From assembly GCA_019925095.2 (NCBI GenBank), contig CM034401.1, positions 17,429,338-17,493,337 on the forward strand: 64,000 nucleotides of DNA, written 5' to 3'. The position numbers and the translations under genes were made by a program. The stretch is from Dendrolimus kikuchii. Lineage: Eukaryota; Arthropoda; Insecta; Lepidoptera; Lasiocampidae. The notes below the pieces were generated by a model. That model was given only the letters and a program-made list of their open reading frames with translations, was not told where the DNA came from and ran no database searches. Below, piece by piece: positions 11,126 through 22,909 of the stretch (positions are counted from its first letter, which is position 1; the number at the start of each line of letters is the position of its first letter).

Positions 11126-11450
11126 TTGGATAAGGGTGACCTACCACTGGCAAGAGCCCATTGCTCAATCGCCCGGGAGCTAGGCTCAACCGCTGGAGGG
11201 GAGTACAAAATAAGACGACGGGTGTTCTACTCTAGATGTTTTAATGAGCTTCCAGACGAGGTTTTCCCACAGCGCTACGATATGGAGTTTTTCAAAAAGG
11301 GTGTCATAAAATTTCTTCGAGGCCGGCAACGCGTTAGTGACATCTCTGATGTTGCAAACGTCCATAGGCGACGGTAACCACTTTCCACCAGGTGGGCCGT
11401 CAGCCTGTTTGCTATACTATATACTCCAGCTATAAAAAAAAAGATGTAAT
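11126..11450 (+). pseudogene. CR1-like LINE ORF2 C-terminus and 3' UTR (family A)
   Basis: The frame ends FNELPDEVFPQRYDMEFFKK, then FLRGRQR and a terminal NVHRRR stop (11375-11377). This is the classic end of an abundant lepidopteran LINE ORF2. The 3' UTR reads 'taaccactttccaccaggtg' then 'ggccgtcagcctgtttgc' and ends in an A-run at 11432-11443. The bases from about 11352 to 11412 are the module that the SINE-like family S also carries at its tail. 5' truncated and dead. Confidence 0.8.
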
Positions 11451-12379
11451 TATTGCTTAATTAATTAAACATTAAACTTAAGATTATATGTACAGAAATC
11501 TTAACTGCTTGAAAGTATGTAAAACCTAAATATATGCGTAGATGCATCTCCGAATGTTTTCTGTTTTCTGTATTGAGAGATTTTGGCACGTACATACAAG
11601 TTTTAATCTTACTTTTATGTAGCAATAAATTATTCCACGTACGTGACGTAACAGTATAGGCTCCAGCCTCCACTTCTAGTCTAAAAGAAATAGGTATCAC
11701 GAAAAATTATACAACATAAGTTCGTGGTACCTTAGCAACTAACGCACTCGCGTCTCATTCTAATTATGTGGACTCGAATTCTGCCAAGTAAATATACAAC
11801 ACCACATAAGTATTTTATATCCTAATGTTCATAATGTTAAAATCACGACATGTTCATAGTAAATGGAAAATAGTGATGAAACACTGAGGTCACCTTGGGA
11901 AAGCGTGGCATGTATGGATGTTGTCAGTTTCCCAAAAAATGTTGAGCGATCCCAGCAGTAGGACGTTTATGGACTGATGATTTAAGTACATAAAGCCCCA
12001 AAAACATTACAATATACACAGTGTAAAACTTTAATACACACAAAGTAAACTTTGTTGTTTGAAAAACAAATACTTTCTCGGCTACAATTTACAGATCTAA
12101 AACTAAATATACATTTTATCACTTGAACAGCTCAAGAAACAGCTACAAACTTAGGTGTAGACTTCAGAACTTAGCTCGAAGTAATAAAGAGCTGAGTAGT
12201 TACTTAATATAGACTTGTTTCTCAACTAGTATTGTTGTTGATTTCTAAAGTTGCTCTCGTGATTGACAGGGAGTGAAAACAATAATTGTTTTTATTTATA
12301 GCGAGCTTTATTCGTATGTCTTTAACATTAGGCTTTTTAGTTGACTTCGCCCGTGTAAACTTCAGTAGCCGCGAGAACT
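11451..12379. other. AT-rich stretch with one degenerate LINE end
   Basis: Bases 11880-11985 hold 'cccagcagtaggacgtttat' and 'ggactgatgat', a decayed version of the LINE 3' end better preserved at 46375-46580. Nothing else is recognised; the minus-strand 79-codon frame at 11461-11700 has no known motif. Confidence 0.45.
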
Positions 12380-12572
12380 TTTTACTTTTATTTTTTATTT
12401 ATTGCTGGACTACAGCAGACAGGCTGACGATCCAACTGTGATGGAAAATGGTTACCGTGGCCTATAAACATTTGCAACACTAAAGATGCTACCAATGTGC
12501 TACCGGACTAGTAGGTGGGACTGGACCCTGACCAACTAATGCTGGAACACAACTCAAGGTTGTTATGAGTTA
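12380..12572 (-). mobile_element. SINE-like family S, old truncated (copy 4)
   Basis: A diverged copy ending near 'cacaactcaaggttgttatg'. Many substitutions compared with other copies mark it as an older insertion. The head is missing. Confidence 0.6.
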
Positions 12573-12892
12573 TGAGAACTACAGCATTTTCCGTAATAGA
12601 GAGTTCGATGTGTAAAATATTAATTTATAATCGTTTTTTTAAACTACCAAGAAAGAAAAATATGAACAAATATAATTTCTCGTTTTAATAGTATTTTTGT
12701 TCATTTTGCTATAAATAATGATTACTTACCTACCTGGCTGTTAATAAAGAATACAAAGTTTATTAAAATTAAAATTGTAATATTTGAATTAAAATACTAA
12801 TCAGAAAAGTATTAATTATTATATCACTAGATAGTATATAAAGCGATTTATATAAAGTAGGGAAATAATAGTAGATTGTTACATAAGGGATC

Positions 12893-13199
12893 ATTTTTTT
12901 TTTATTGCAGGAGTTCAGCAGACAGGCAGACTTGATGGAAAGCAGTTAACATCGCCTATGGACATTTGCAACACCAAAGGTGCTACAAATGCGCTGCTGC
13001 TCTCTTAAAGGACACTGGAACGTGGTCACTAATGCCGGAACACAACACAAGGTTATTATAGCGGTATACTGTAGACCAGGGGTGGTCGCCATCCAGTCGA
13101 GAAAATACCCTACCACCTGGCTGTGGGTTGTTTAGTCGCCTCTTACGACAGGCCGCCCGGCCGCAAGAAATTGTATTCTTTTTCCGTTCCTGCACGGAT
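12893..13199 (-). mobile_element. SINE-like family S, full-length (copy 5)
   Basis: Long T-run (12893-12903) then tail module, body and head ('gttcctgcacggat'). One gap relative to others in the 'gacggcccac' part. The 80-codon minus frame is the family-wide open stretch, not a gene. Confidence 0.8.
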
Positions 13200-13234
13200 A
13201 AAGACAAAACGACTTTAGTAGGCACGAGATGGTT

Positions 13235-13430
13235 TTGCGCACGAGCGTAGCGAGGGCGTTAATGATTCGTCTGATTTTATTAGAAAAGTAGTTGTTTGTT
13301 TAACTAATCAATTTTTATTTGCTTTCTTTATATTCGAAATGAAAAGCAGAGTGTTAACCTCGGATGAAAGGCCTATTTAGGCACTCGAATTATTAGCGCC
13401 CTCGATACGCTCGTGCGCCATAATATTTAG
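13235..13430. mobile_element. MITE with ~33 bp terminal inverted repeats
   Basis: The left arm starts 'tgcgcacgagcgtagcgagg' and the right arm, reverse-complemented, starts 'tggcgcacgagcgtatcgag'; both continue through 'gcg.taat.attcg'. Total about 196 bp with no coding content. Superfamily not identified. It lies 35 bp from SINE copy 5. Confidence 0.75.
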
Positions 13431-13706
13431 CTCAAATATATAAATAAAATAATATTTCATTTAAAAATAAATTATAAGTATAAAATCATGTTACAAAATT
13501 GTTGATATTTTTTAATTACAATTTCATGCCGCAATTTAACAGTGGCTGTATAAAAAGTTCGGACTGGGCTCGCATAATTTATAAATCTTTTTGACAGCAG
13601 GGAAAATCGTTTCCCAGGGACGAAAAGTACTGTTTTCATTCCTGTGATCAGGTAACTTTAAGCGACTTCAACTTTCCGAGTATGACAAAGGTAAACTTAT
13701 TTTTTA

Positions 13707-13707
<1 letters not shown>

Positions 13708-13766
<59 letters not shown>
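13708..13766. repeat. (TA)n microsatellite
   Basis: About 29 uninterrupted TA units. Confidence 0.95.
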
Positions 13767-13770
<4 letters not shown>

Positions 13771-13777
13771 TAAATTT

Positions 13778-14061
13778 TACTTTATTGCTGAAATACCGCA
13801 GACGGGTTTTCGGTCTGCTTGATAGAATGTGATTATCGTCGCCTACGGACATTTGCAACGCCAAACTACCAATGTGTTGCCGGCCTCCAAGCTCAAACTG
13901 GAAACTGACCATTGATGCCGGATAATCCGGGAAATCAAGGTTGTTATGGTGGCATAGTCTAGACTACAGATGGTAGTCATCCAGATTGACAAATGCCCTA
14001 CCGCCTGACTGTAGCTTGTTTTGTCACCTCTTACGACTTTCTTCGTTTCTATACGGAGTAA
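13778..14061 (-). mobile_element. SINE-like family S, old copy (copy 6)
   Basis: Strongly diverged but collinear with full copies: tail module at the left, 'ggttgttatgg' and 'atggtagtcatcca' in the body, 'tttctatacgga' at the head end. The body has an altered block near 13866-13900. Confidence 0.65.
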
Positions 14062-14822
14062 ACATTATATATGTATGACTGCAAAAAATATTCCCTAGTG
14101 GAACTTAGTTGGAACAAGAACTTTGAAATTTGAATGTTTTATTGCTTTATACTCGTTAATCTGAGGTTTACACTATTTGCAAATGCAAATAAATTTTCTA
14201 CAACAAAAATACTTTAGACAAGCAATCAAACTAAATAAATACATTCCAATAGACCATATACAAAGATTTACAGTGTAAACTTATCAAAGAATACAAACAG
14301 ACACCCCGTATAATGTTTATGTAAATTGTTACACAGCTTGCCTCGAGGGAAATCTTTAAAAAACTTCGTACATCATGCGATAGACGTATTGAATGTAAGC
14401 GAAAATATTTTCTGCGCAGGTTTCATTCATTTTATGTGCTTTGTTTATGGGACTTATGTGTTATCGGAAGCTTTTAGAAAGATAAGATTTTTTACACGCC
14501 ATCATGGTCTGTTCAATATACATTTTCATATCGATGCCTTTTATCTGAATTGTCGTAAGATATTTTTTTAATCCACGTGAATTTTTCATTTTGTAGTATG
14601 AAGTATGTAAGTGGGTAGTTTCAAATAAACTAACAAAACAAATAGAACACACTATTATTATATGTAAGCTCGTCCGAATCGTATAAGCTCAGGAAGGCTT
14701 GTGTGGCTATCCAGTAGTATCCCAGATGACAAAGATAAACATACAGATGGATGCTTAAAACGATTTTATAAGAGTTCCATTTTTGCCAAAATGTCTATAG
14801 GATCTTAAGGCTGCGCGCAAAC
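14062..14822. other. AT-rich stretch, no gene seen
   Basis: Open frames on both strands (14326-14571 and 14461-14652) overlap each other and have no recognised motif. Confidence 0.5.
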
Positions 14823-14893
14823 GGGCCTCCGAACACAGCCACTGGGGGCGGCCAGACGTTTGCGGCGAGTCCGGTGACTGTATTCGGTAGCCC
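14823..14893. repeat. GC-rich inverted repeat (possible MITE core)
   Basis: Left arm 'gggcctccgaacacagccac' (14823-14842) pairs with the right arm, whose reverse complement is 'gggctaccgaatacagtcac'. About 25 bases separate the arms. Standing in AT-rich DNA it looks like a small fold-back element; no target duplication was found. Confidence 0.55.
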
Positions 14894-15940
14894 TTTTGTA
14901 CCCAGCCTAAATAACTCTAAGAAATTGACAAACGAACAATTTACCCTTTTTTTTGTTTTAACAGAGAGAATCCTACAAAATGCGCAGGAAATTTAAACAT
15001 TAAAAAACTTTTATCTCAATGCCAAATATAAATACTTTTACAAAAGACGTCGTTTGCGTTTTGATGAGGTAACAAAAGACACATTTTGTTAAAAGCAATC
15101 TTTCGAAGTGAACAGAATCTTTGAGGGGAAGCTTCGAGATTCTCAGCGAGAAACAAAGGATCGTTTGATTGTTACATTTTAATTAGACCTTAGAAATGGA
15201 ATTAAAATTACCTAAAGCCCTTCAACGGGTGAATTTAAGCGTTCAGACGTAGTATTTCAGAATTGCTGTGCTTCGACCTTATTTTCTTCATCAGTTCTAG
15301 AGATTGTGGAGATTCTCCAGACGTTTCTACTTATAGTTCAAAAGTTAGGTACGCGGACTGACACAATCATTACGATATGCGAATAACTCGTCACCTATTG
15401 ATTTTAGTAAATTAAATAAAGTGTTAAGTTCCCGGTAAGTGACAGTGGTTTGGGACCAATATTTTATCTATAATTTTGCTCTCCTTTTTTTTTTTTAGTT
15501 TTAGCATTTAATTTTAGGTTTCTATTTTATAGTTTAGTTTAATTTTTAAAATAATTTTGGTTGTTACAATAAATAATTAAATTTAAATAAATAAAATAAA
15601 ATATTTTCAAGATTAGTAAAAAGTTTTCACATAAGTTTTTGGGACCTAGGGCCGAGTTAGGAATTTCGTAATTAAAAACAAAACTAAAGCTAGAGACGTC
15701 GTCGAATATGTACTGAAGCTAAAATGGAAATGGGCAGTTCATATACAAAGAACTCATAAGCAAAGGTAGATAAATAATATTCCAAACTGGTACCCCATGG
15801 ACAAAAAAATAAAAAGAGAAAACCCGATTTGAAGGTAAAACGATCGTAGAAGTGACAGGTAAGCTATGATCAAAAACCGTAAGTTGTAGACAAAAATGGA
15901 TATCTGTGGAGGTGACTTACTCCTTCTACGGCTCTTACAT
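14894..15940. other. unassigned stretch, no gene seen
   Basis: AT-rich with short A/T runs. No frame or repeat match is supported. Confidence 0.5.
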
Positions 15941-15949
15941 CTATCTATA

Positions 15950-16038
15950 CATACATACACACATAACTTCACGCCAGTTCCCTTGCGGGGTAGGCACAAA
16001 CAACAGAGCGCCATTTAGGCTTATTCTTACACACCTCA
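15950..16038 (-). mobile_element. RTE-like LINE, minimal 3' end copy
   Basis: About 90 bp matching the 3' terminus of the element at 38527-41748, with 'tacatacatac' (the tail) at the left. CTATCTATA occurs on both sides (15941-15949 and 16039-16047), a 9 bp target duplication. Extremely 5' truncated. Confidence 0.8.
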
Positions 16039-16084
16039 CTATCTATAATATTATAAAAATGTAAAAATGTAGTAGTCTTTTATT

Positions 16085-16870
16085 TCTTACATTTTTTGGG
16101 TTTCTGTGTTTGTTCGGGATTCACGTAAAAACTCCTGGGCCGATTTCAATGAGGTTTTAGTAAATTCCCGGAATTAAAATCTGCGGTACCTACTTTATAC
16201 CCTGAGAATCCTACAGTAATTTTCTTGGAAGAGGATTAAAGTGGTCACCTCGAAAAAAAAATTGATTCCGATACGAAGTTTTCACTGATTAATGAAATCT
16301 TTATTAAAACAATTGTATTTGATCTTTTTAATCAAATAAATTACCGCGCTTAAAACCATTAAAATTTATACAAGTTTTATTACGTATGCAAGTCGCGAAA
16401 ACTTAAGAAAATATTATGTAACACAATTGTAGTTGTGTATGCCTTTAGTAATATTATTTATCCTGAGTTTTATTGGGAATTTCCGTGATTCATGTATTTT
16501 CATACTAAAAATCCATTACCCTATTGAAAATAACCTTTTATTTTATATTTAGCAAAATAACTATTATCTTTGTTACCTGTCCAACGTGGACCAAGCCGCG
16601 GAAAAATACTAGCAATATTAAAAAATCGTAAAACTGCAGTTTTTATTTTTTTTCGATTTTTTGTGTTTGATTGTTCGGGTCTCACATAAAAGCCAATTTC
16701 GAGACGGTTATCGCTGATCGATAGCAAATTCCCCGACTTAAAATCTGCGGTACTTCATATCTCGGGAATTCCACTCGAATTCTCTTGGGAGTGGTTTAAA
16801 GTAGCCCGGTTGAAAAAATATCTCGAATTCCTATGTAATACTTCCACTGATAGCAAACTGTCTGTCATAA
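16085..16870. repeat. dispersed repeat family X, two adjacent copies
   Basis: Two blocks (16085-16270 and 16640-16870) share 'ttgtgtttg.ttgttcggg.', 'ctgcggtac' and 'gggaattcc'-type motifs with each other and with 32215-32935. The sequence between them is AT-rich and unassigned. Confidence 0.5.
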
Positions 16871-17154
16871 AATCTACAAACCGATACAAACTCAATTAGT
16901 TACAAGTTACCTAACAACAGTTATTAAATTGGGGATATGTGACTAATTAATATAAGGAAATTACTGACAATTCCGGCGTAAGGTTCCTTAATAATTTTAA
17001 ATTCAGGAAACATTACATATAAACTTCGCCACACTCGTTATCTAGTACTTTTAGTAACTATAACAGTCAAGGTCATAGATAATACAATATAATACACTAA
17101 CGGCCTTATTCATAGAGAGTTAAAATATGTTTGAAGGCTTATTTAAGACAAATC

Positions 17155-17320
17155 GTCAAAATTATTATTCATAAACACATATAAGTGTTAAAACGCTTTA
17201 CAAATTTACGCTAAGTATCGTTAATTAAAGCATAATAGAGTGTTAAAACTCATTATAGACAAAACAGTATTCATAAGCACATATTAGCACTAAAACGCTC
17301 TAAAAATTCTCCCGAATTTA
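17155..17320. repeat. imperfect tandem duplication (~104 bp period)
   Basis: Bases 17163-17205 and 17267-17309 are similar ('tattcataaacacatataa' against 'tattcataagcacatatta', then 'aaaacgct'). The block opens with 'cggccttattcat' (17101), like the ends of the MITE at 44213-44311, so it may be a relative of that MITE. Confidence 0.45.
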
Positions 17321-17473
17321 AAATAGTTAGGACCCTACTTTAATGCCTTTTTAAACGTAAAAAAATGGCGGATTTCGATCAGCTGAATATTATTTGTCAT
17401 CTGACCTGTCAGTACTCTATTATTCTTCTCTATTCATGCATCCAGAAAATGCGAACTTTTCATTAATATATCA

Positions 17474-17733
17474 GGGCGTTCCATTAGTAACTCGCAACGC
17501 CCAAAATGCTCAATTAGCCGTTCCACAAAGAGACCGCGATCGTTGTGGTCGTGGCGAAAACGTCACTAATGACGTCATCATTTTCGATCACACAACGCTC
17601 ACAACGACCCATGTCAAGAGGTTGGTCGAATAGCCGTTCCACTTCGGCTTACGATTGTAACGCTGGCAAGCAAGTGGAACGGGTAAAATCGCGGTCGTGA
17701 ACGTGGTCGTTGTGAGTCCCTAATGGAACCTAG
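17474..17733. mobile_element. fold-back MITE with a central TGACGTCA palindrome
   Basis: The left end 'gggcgttccattagtaactc' and the reverse-complemented right end 'ctaggttccattagggactc' continue with 'acaacg' pairing for roughly 50 bases. The centre has 'aatgacgtcatcatt' (about 17568-17582). Total about 260 bp, no coding. The 79-codon frame across it is an artefact of its unusual composition. Confidence 0.7.
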
Positions 17734-18789
17734 CCTTCATGTTGTGTGGTACAAGAATGTCCATGGACTATAGAGGTCTTATGCACTAATTATGTCGAAC
17801 TGGCATACTGTCCTGTCTAGTTCCATTACCATTTTTCTGCACGCTGCCGTGCAAGTGGGCGTCATGTTGACGTAAAAAAATTATTTGGTTTTTTCCATAG
17901 ACAAATACGTGATAAAAAATATATCTTACACTGAAATTGCAACATCATATACAATAGAATCATGTTAGTTAAAAAAAAATTGAGAAGCGTTTATGAATAA
18001 AGTTTTTTATCGAACATTTGATAGGCTAAAAAAAAAATTAACTAATGAAGGATTTATATTGTGTAAAGTTCTTGATGGGACCTTGGAGAATTATGTTTTT
18101 TTGTGTAATTTTATTTTCAATGGCTTTAATTGCAGAGTAATAATAATAAAATATGTTATAAATGTAAATAATTTAATAAGAAAGTATAATAATGTCTAAA
18201 AGTAATCAATGATTACAGGATTTTGACTGTTTTATAAGAAGAATTATGTCTTTCTGTTGAAAATTTTAACTGATTATTCAAATATGCTTTTTCGAGCCGC
18301 CAGAAGAATTACTTGTTTTAAAGTCAGTCTAAGACCAAAAATTTGACTGAGGATCTGGGTACGGATTTAGAATTAGTGACAAGCCACACGGACAATGGTT
18401 GGCGCCGCTCCCGATGACTCGTAACAACTTTCATACATCTTTTGTTTTTCCACCCGTCGTGTCGCACTGCTTTGTCGCTGATGCTACTCCTTCTTCATGG
18501 ATAATGTTATAGTTATTGACCGTATGCAGATGTAGCGATGGGTGAGTTTAATGCATTAAAAATGAAAATGAATATATTTATTTCAAAATGGAATCTTACA
18601 GATTACTTATTGAAAATCATGACTCTAACACCGCTTTTAAAGCAATTTTAGTTATTATTAAAGGAAAAGAAGTAGCGCAGCAAACTCCCCAGCAACATAA
18701 TTATCTTTACTTCATAATTATTATGATTCTTCTTTTTTAATGTAGTTTACACTGATACGAGGTTTAATAAAGTAATTTATTCCGATGGT
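17734..18789. other. AT-rich stretch, no gene seen
   Basis: Nothing is recognised. Bases 18360-18500 are locally richer in GC but carry no motif I know. Confidence 0.5.
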
Positions 18790-19330
18790 TACTAAAATAG
18801 CTTCGTGCCGATCGCATTATATTCATTCGGTGCGGTCATCTAAAAAATCTTTTGTCGTATAATAAGCCTTATGACACATGAACGTTGCTTTATTACTTTT
18901 TTAAATTCGTTTTTTGAAAGCTCTTAAACGTTTTCTGGGATTTTGTTGAAGAGCATTATACTTTACCCCACAAATCTATTGTAAACTTCATGGAGCCTAC
19001 ATTTGGGATTTTCTAATTTATATTTGTTCCTAGTACTTTTACAATGTACATCACCTAATCTGCAAAAACCTGAGATATTTTTCTTAAGATATAGTACATT
19101 TTCAAATGTGTACTATGTAGCCACTGTTAAAATATTTATTTCTTTAAACTTGTCTTGCGAGGATTCCCGCGCTTCCAAGTTGTAAATTAAGCGAATAGCA
19201 TGCTTCTGCAGGACGAAAATAGCATTTATGTCAGCTGCATGACCCGATAACCGAATACCGCAAGACATAATGCTGTGAAAATAGCTAAAGTAAACCAAAC
19301 AAGCATTGTCAACATCAGTCATGAATCTTA
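18790..19330 (-). pseudogene. LINE ORF2 C-terminal fragment
   Basis: Minus-strand translation gives YFHSIMSCGIRLSGHAADIN, then VLQKHAIRLIYNL, RESSQDKFKEINILTVA, and in later frames RLHEVYNRFVG and IMLFNKIPENV. These are landmarks of the post-RT region of a lepidopteran Jockey/R1-like LINE (YF.S.MSYGI.LWG, LQK.A.R.I). Stops and frameshifts are frequent. Truncated at both ends. Confidence 0.65.
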
Positions 19331-20469
19331 TTTTTTTACTGCATATGCTACCAAGCTAAGTGTACTCGCCAATTCACTTATATTTATGAGGCGATATTGT
19401 TGTTAGTTGGTAATGACGTTATACATTGACAGATAACGTATGAGCCTACACTAATTTTGCTATTCGTTAACAGTGTTATTTTTAACGCTATAAATATGAC
19501 GTACTTGGCCACCGTCAATATAGCATTCACATAATACATTAATATAAATAGCCTAATTCCAGATGGCGCTCAAGCATCACAGCGACAAGTCCGTGGTCGA
19601 CCACAATGCCGAAAATAGACGGTTAATTTCTGTCTTTCAATTTTGATAGCAATTAGAGGCACTGTCAACTTTTAAAAATAAACTAATGAAATAGTTGTTA
19701 AGCAAGGTCTCATGTGTAATTTTTTAAACTGATTATCTGCTTATTTGTTATTATTTAATGTGTGGCGCCTTTACTCGCTACTGTATGTCTTGTTTAGTGT
19801 GGCAACACTAGAGTCTAAGAATTAATTATCTATGATCTATGTTTCGATGTTAGATCTTCCATGTTATCATGTTATGCTACGCGCCTCACGAAGTAAAATA
19901 TAGATTATGTTTCCTTATCTACATAGTGGTGTTTCTTCGTCTCCAAATTCCTGTAGATTCTAACTTTATAATATAACGATAGGAATGTGTCTTCGCCTTC
20001 AAATGGTTGTAGCGTAAGACGTCTTCAATGAGGCACCTTTGCTTTGAATAATGTGTATATTTTAGTATTTTACGATTCTAAAATATAATTTTGTTGCTCG
20101 TACAATCGTTGGATTTGCATTCAGTCGTGCATTCGAATATAAATAAAGCTTATGTGTATAAAAGATTCGAATATTGGCGTTTGGCCGTAGAGTACGCATT
20201 TCCTCATAGATAATTTTGATCGGCGCGTACACACAGGCGCGAGCGTACTGTTTTCATGCTCGGATCGGTGTGTACCTACCTCGGTAAATCGTGCGCCGAC
20301 GATGGTGTTTCTTAGATTATAGAGTATTTTCAAGGATAAATTTATATTTAAAATATAAAATATTGTTGTGTAACAAATACAAATAGTAAAATTTGGAACT
20401 TTTCACAATAAAATAAAAAAACGAAAGAGCTTTTAAAAAGTTCGTAAGAAACATTTTTTTAATATTAAG
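19331..20469. other. unassigned stretch, no gene seen
   Basis: Mixed sequence. Bases 20215-20310 are GC-richer with a loose inverted pair ('gcgcgtacacac'/'gtgtgtacctac'), which may be a small transposon end, but I cannot delimit it. Confidence 0.45.
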
Positions 20470-20680
20470 ATCGTTTTTTTATGTGTATATTTGTATACAA
20501 AATGAAATGTAAAATTCGGTCAAATAATTTATGCGAGAAGGAGATGAGATAATCTTTGATGAAGGGAAGCTCCAGGTCGCGATGCAGTTGCAGACTGTGA
20601 TCCGCAGAAATCTGTTTTGAACTTTTTGAAGTTTATAGATGTTGGAATCGCTGGCATGGGCGAAGACCATACTCGCTTAC
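20470..20680 (-). pseudogene. Jockey-like LINE ORF2 fragment
   Basis: Minus-strand reading gives SNIYKLQKVQNRFLRITV, then LELPFIKD-like residues in a second frame and YLTEFYISF. Compare LDKLQIVQNKFMRRAVGAP..RDLELPSIKNYI in the Jockey-like ORF at 56515-56640. Frameshifted and short. Confidence 0.6.
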
Positions 20681-20869
20681 GTCATGAAGGGGCCAAATAT
20701 GAAACTTATATCACTTGTGATTTACGTTTTCCTCTCAAGATCTCGTCAGTGCGTTGTCATTATTTCACGATATTGTACAGCGGCATCTTAAGTGCGCTAA
20801 ATGGAAACCACTTATAATCTTTTAACTGTTAACCTATAACTAAAAGGATTTATTTATGTTCCTTACTTT

Positions 20870-20978
20870 ACATACACGCACTAATACTCAGTCACATTAA
20901 GGTATACGCAACACACATACACATACTCACTCACACACGCACACGCACGTATTACTCACCCACACACGCACACACACG

Positions 20979-21071
<93 letters not shown>

Positions 21072-21337
21072 GTCGCGCGCTCATAGCCGCAAACAACACC
21101 TGAGTTAGTTATTTTTTGTTATTTTCTATGCTTAGTTTTAAGTTCATTATATTTGGAATGTATCCTGTGCTATAAAACTACAATATACTTCATTGTCTCG
21201 TGGTGGGAGTTGTCACTGCAGCACAGTTTTATACTTTTGCAGTGGAACAAACTGTTCTGTAATTATGTAAATATGTGTTTCTTTAGATCAATAAAATATT
21301 TTATTATTATTATTATTATTATTAATCTCTCACTCTC
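20870..21337 (+). mobile_element. probable LINE 3' UTR with (CA)n tract and (TTA)n tail
   Basis: A block of CACA-rich sequence (pure run about 20986-21063) followed by unique 3' UTR-like sequence and 'gatcaataaaatatttta' leading into (TTA)n at 21299-21325. AATAAA just before a simple tail is the layout of LINE 3' ends here (compare 62810-62942). No ORF part is visible, so the family is unknown. Confidence 0.5.
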
Positions 21338-21654
21338 TCCCTCCCTTGATGGCGCTAATTTCTATGCATTTTTTAATTTTCGATTATGTAGGGGAGAGCC
21401 ACTGGGATGGTCAAGGTCGTGGCACATTTGTGACTAGCATACCCGAGTCTCATATCAATGAAGTGAATTGAAATTCCGGCCAAGTAACAAGCGTTCGCCC
21501 GATGAGGAGGGCCGAATTTTGTGTATTGACATTTAAATTTAGACCATTAATGTATAGACGGAGCGTACGTGAACAAGAAGTGAAATGAAGTGAAGCATGT
21601 TTTTACAAACTTGTGTGCGTAAAAGTAGAATAAAGGCAGTTAAAATGAGAGTTT
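21338..21654. other. unassigned stretch, no gene seen
   Basis: Mixed composition, no supported feature. Confidence 0.4.
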
Positions 21655-21783
21655 TGCCAGACCGAGTGGTAGTCATCCAGACGGGCAAATACCCTACCAC
21701 CTGGCTGTGGATTATTTTGTCGCTTCATATAACAGGTCACCGGCGCAGGAAATTGTATTCTTTCTCGGTTTTTGCACGAATAA
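21655..21783 (-). mobile_element. SINE-like family S, head half only (copy 7)
   Basis: Only the head and part of the body remain ('gtggtagtcatccagacgg' to 'tttttgcacgaata'). The tail side is missing, which is not ordinary 5' truncation and suggests a later deletion. Confidence 0.65.
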
Positions 21784-22037
21784 AGATGACAAATAATCGT
21801 CGCCTCCACTAATTGTTTAGATAGATTTTTCATCTAAAGCGAAGGTTAGTAAATCTTTGCTTTAGATTGAACTTTTAACTAAGACAGTAGTAAATCGGGG
21901 TCACCTACAATAAAATACTACTAGAATAAACACATTAACCTATTTTATTAACATAATTAACATTCTTAAGATACATAAAGATTAAGATAAGCCATTAAGG
22001 AAATGTCAGTTAACAAAAACTAAAGCTATTTCACACT

Positions 22038-22397
22038 GGGGTCCAATTCTGTTATTACTATCTCTTTAAAATCGCCGGACACTCTCGTCTTAATGGTAGG
22101 TTTGCCTGATTTCGATATTCTGTTAATTCACGCCAATGGCACGACAATCTGCCTTAATAAATATTTACATATAAGCGAACACTCGCGAAATAAATGTTTA
22201 AAAATTGTATTATTCATGTTGGCTAACGCCATTTTGCTAAAGGTAATTTCAATATTTTTCTCCTATTATTCTACAGCAACAATGTCGAGAAGATATTATG
22301 TATGTGGTAGAATACAATTTTTTGACATTATAGCAATGGAACCGTATCTTGAATATGTTCACAGCGTTTAGATGTTGAAATAGCAGAATTGGACCCC
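22038..22397. mobile_element. ~360 bp MITE with GGGGTCCAATTCTG ends
   Basis: The left end 'ggggtccaattctgttatta' and the reverse-complemented right end 'ggggtccaattctgctattt' form terminal inverted repeats of about 20 bp. The interior is AT-rich and non-coding; the 92-codon frame at 22093-22371 has no known motif. Superfamily unknown. Confidence 0.7.
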
Positions 22398-22909
22398 TGA
22401 CTGTTTGATAAATGATGTTAATGAACCATTATCCAATAATAATATTTCTCACGCTTTTAAAGGTAAATGTACAATGAATCATAAGGAAAAAGGCAATATT
22501 AAGAGAAATAAACATTCCCTAAAACCACTAAAAGGCAAGAAGTAGGAAAGAAAGTACGGTCGTGTCGAAATTTCATTATGAATAACGAAGCGGTTCACGC
22601 TTCCGCGAAATTAAGATAATTCGATTTTTCATGTCGACACAAGACGCCACACGGTACAATCAGGAACATAATTAAATGTTGTAAAACTTTATTAAATTAA
22701 CCACCATAAGCTTTGCGGAAGGAGTTGACTTTTAATCCCGTTTTGACTGTTGACTTTTATGGTTAGACATCGAGAATGTTCGAGAATTTATTACTTTACA
22801 AAATTTTAATTAAGAAATTAATAATTTTACCCTTTTCACTTTGCTCGTTTAAGTCGGTGTATGGAGAGATAAAAAATACACACCGGCCTAATTTCATTTT
22901 TTCATCATG
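22398..22909. other. unassigned stretch, no gene seen
   Basis: AT-rich, no supported frame. 'ttcattatgaataac' and 'gcggttcacgcttccgcg' (22595-22612, a short palindrome) are the only local features. Confidence 0.4.

Noticed and set aside
13697..13912. Frame with poly(YI) run across (TA)n
   Set aside because: Pure microsatellite translation, as at 48866-49054.
20215..20310. MITE or hAT end with 'gcgcgtacacac'
   Set aside because: Inverted match is short and asymmetric; boundaries could not be placed.
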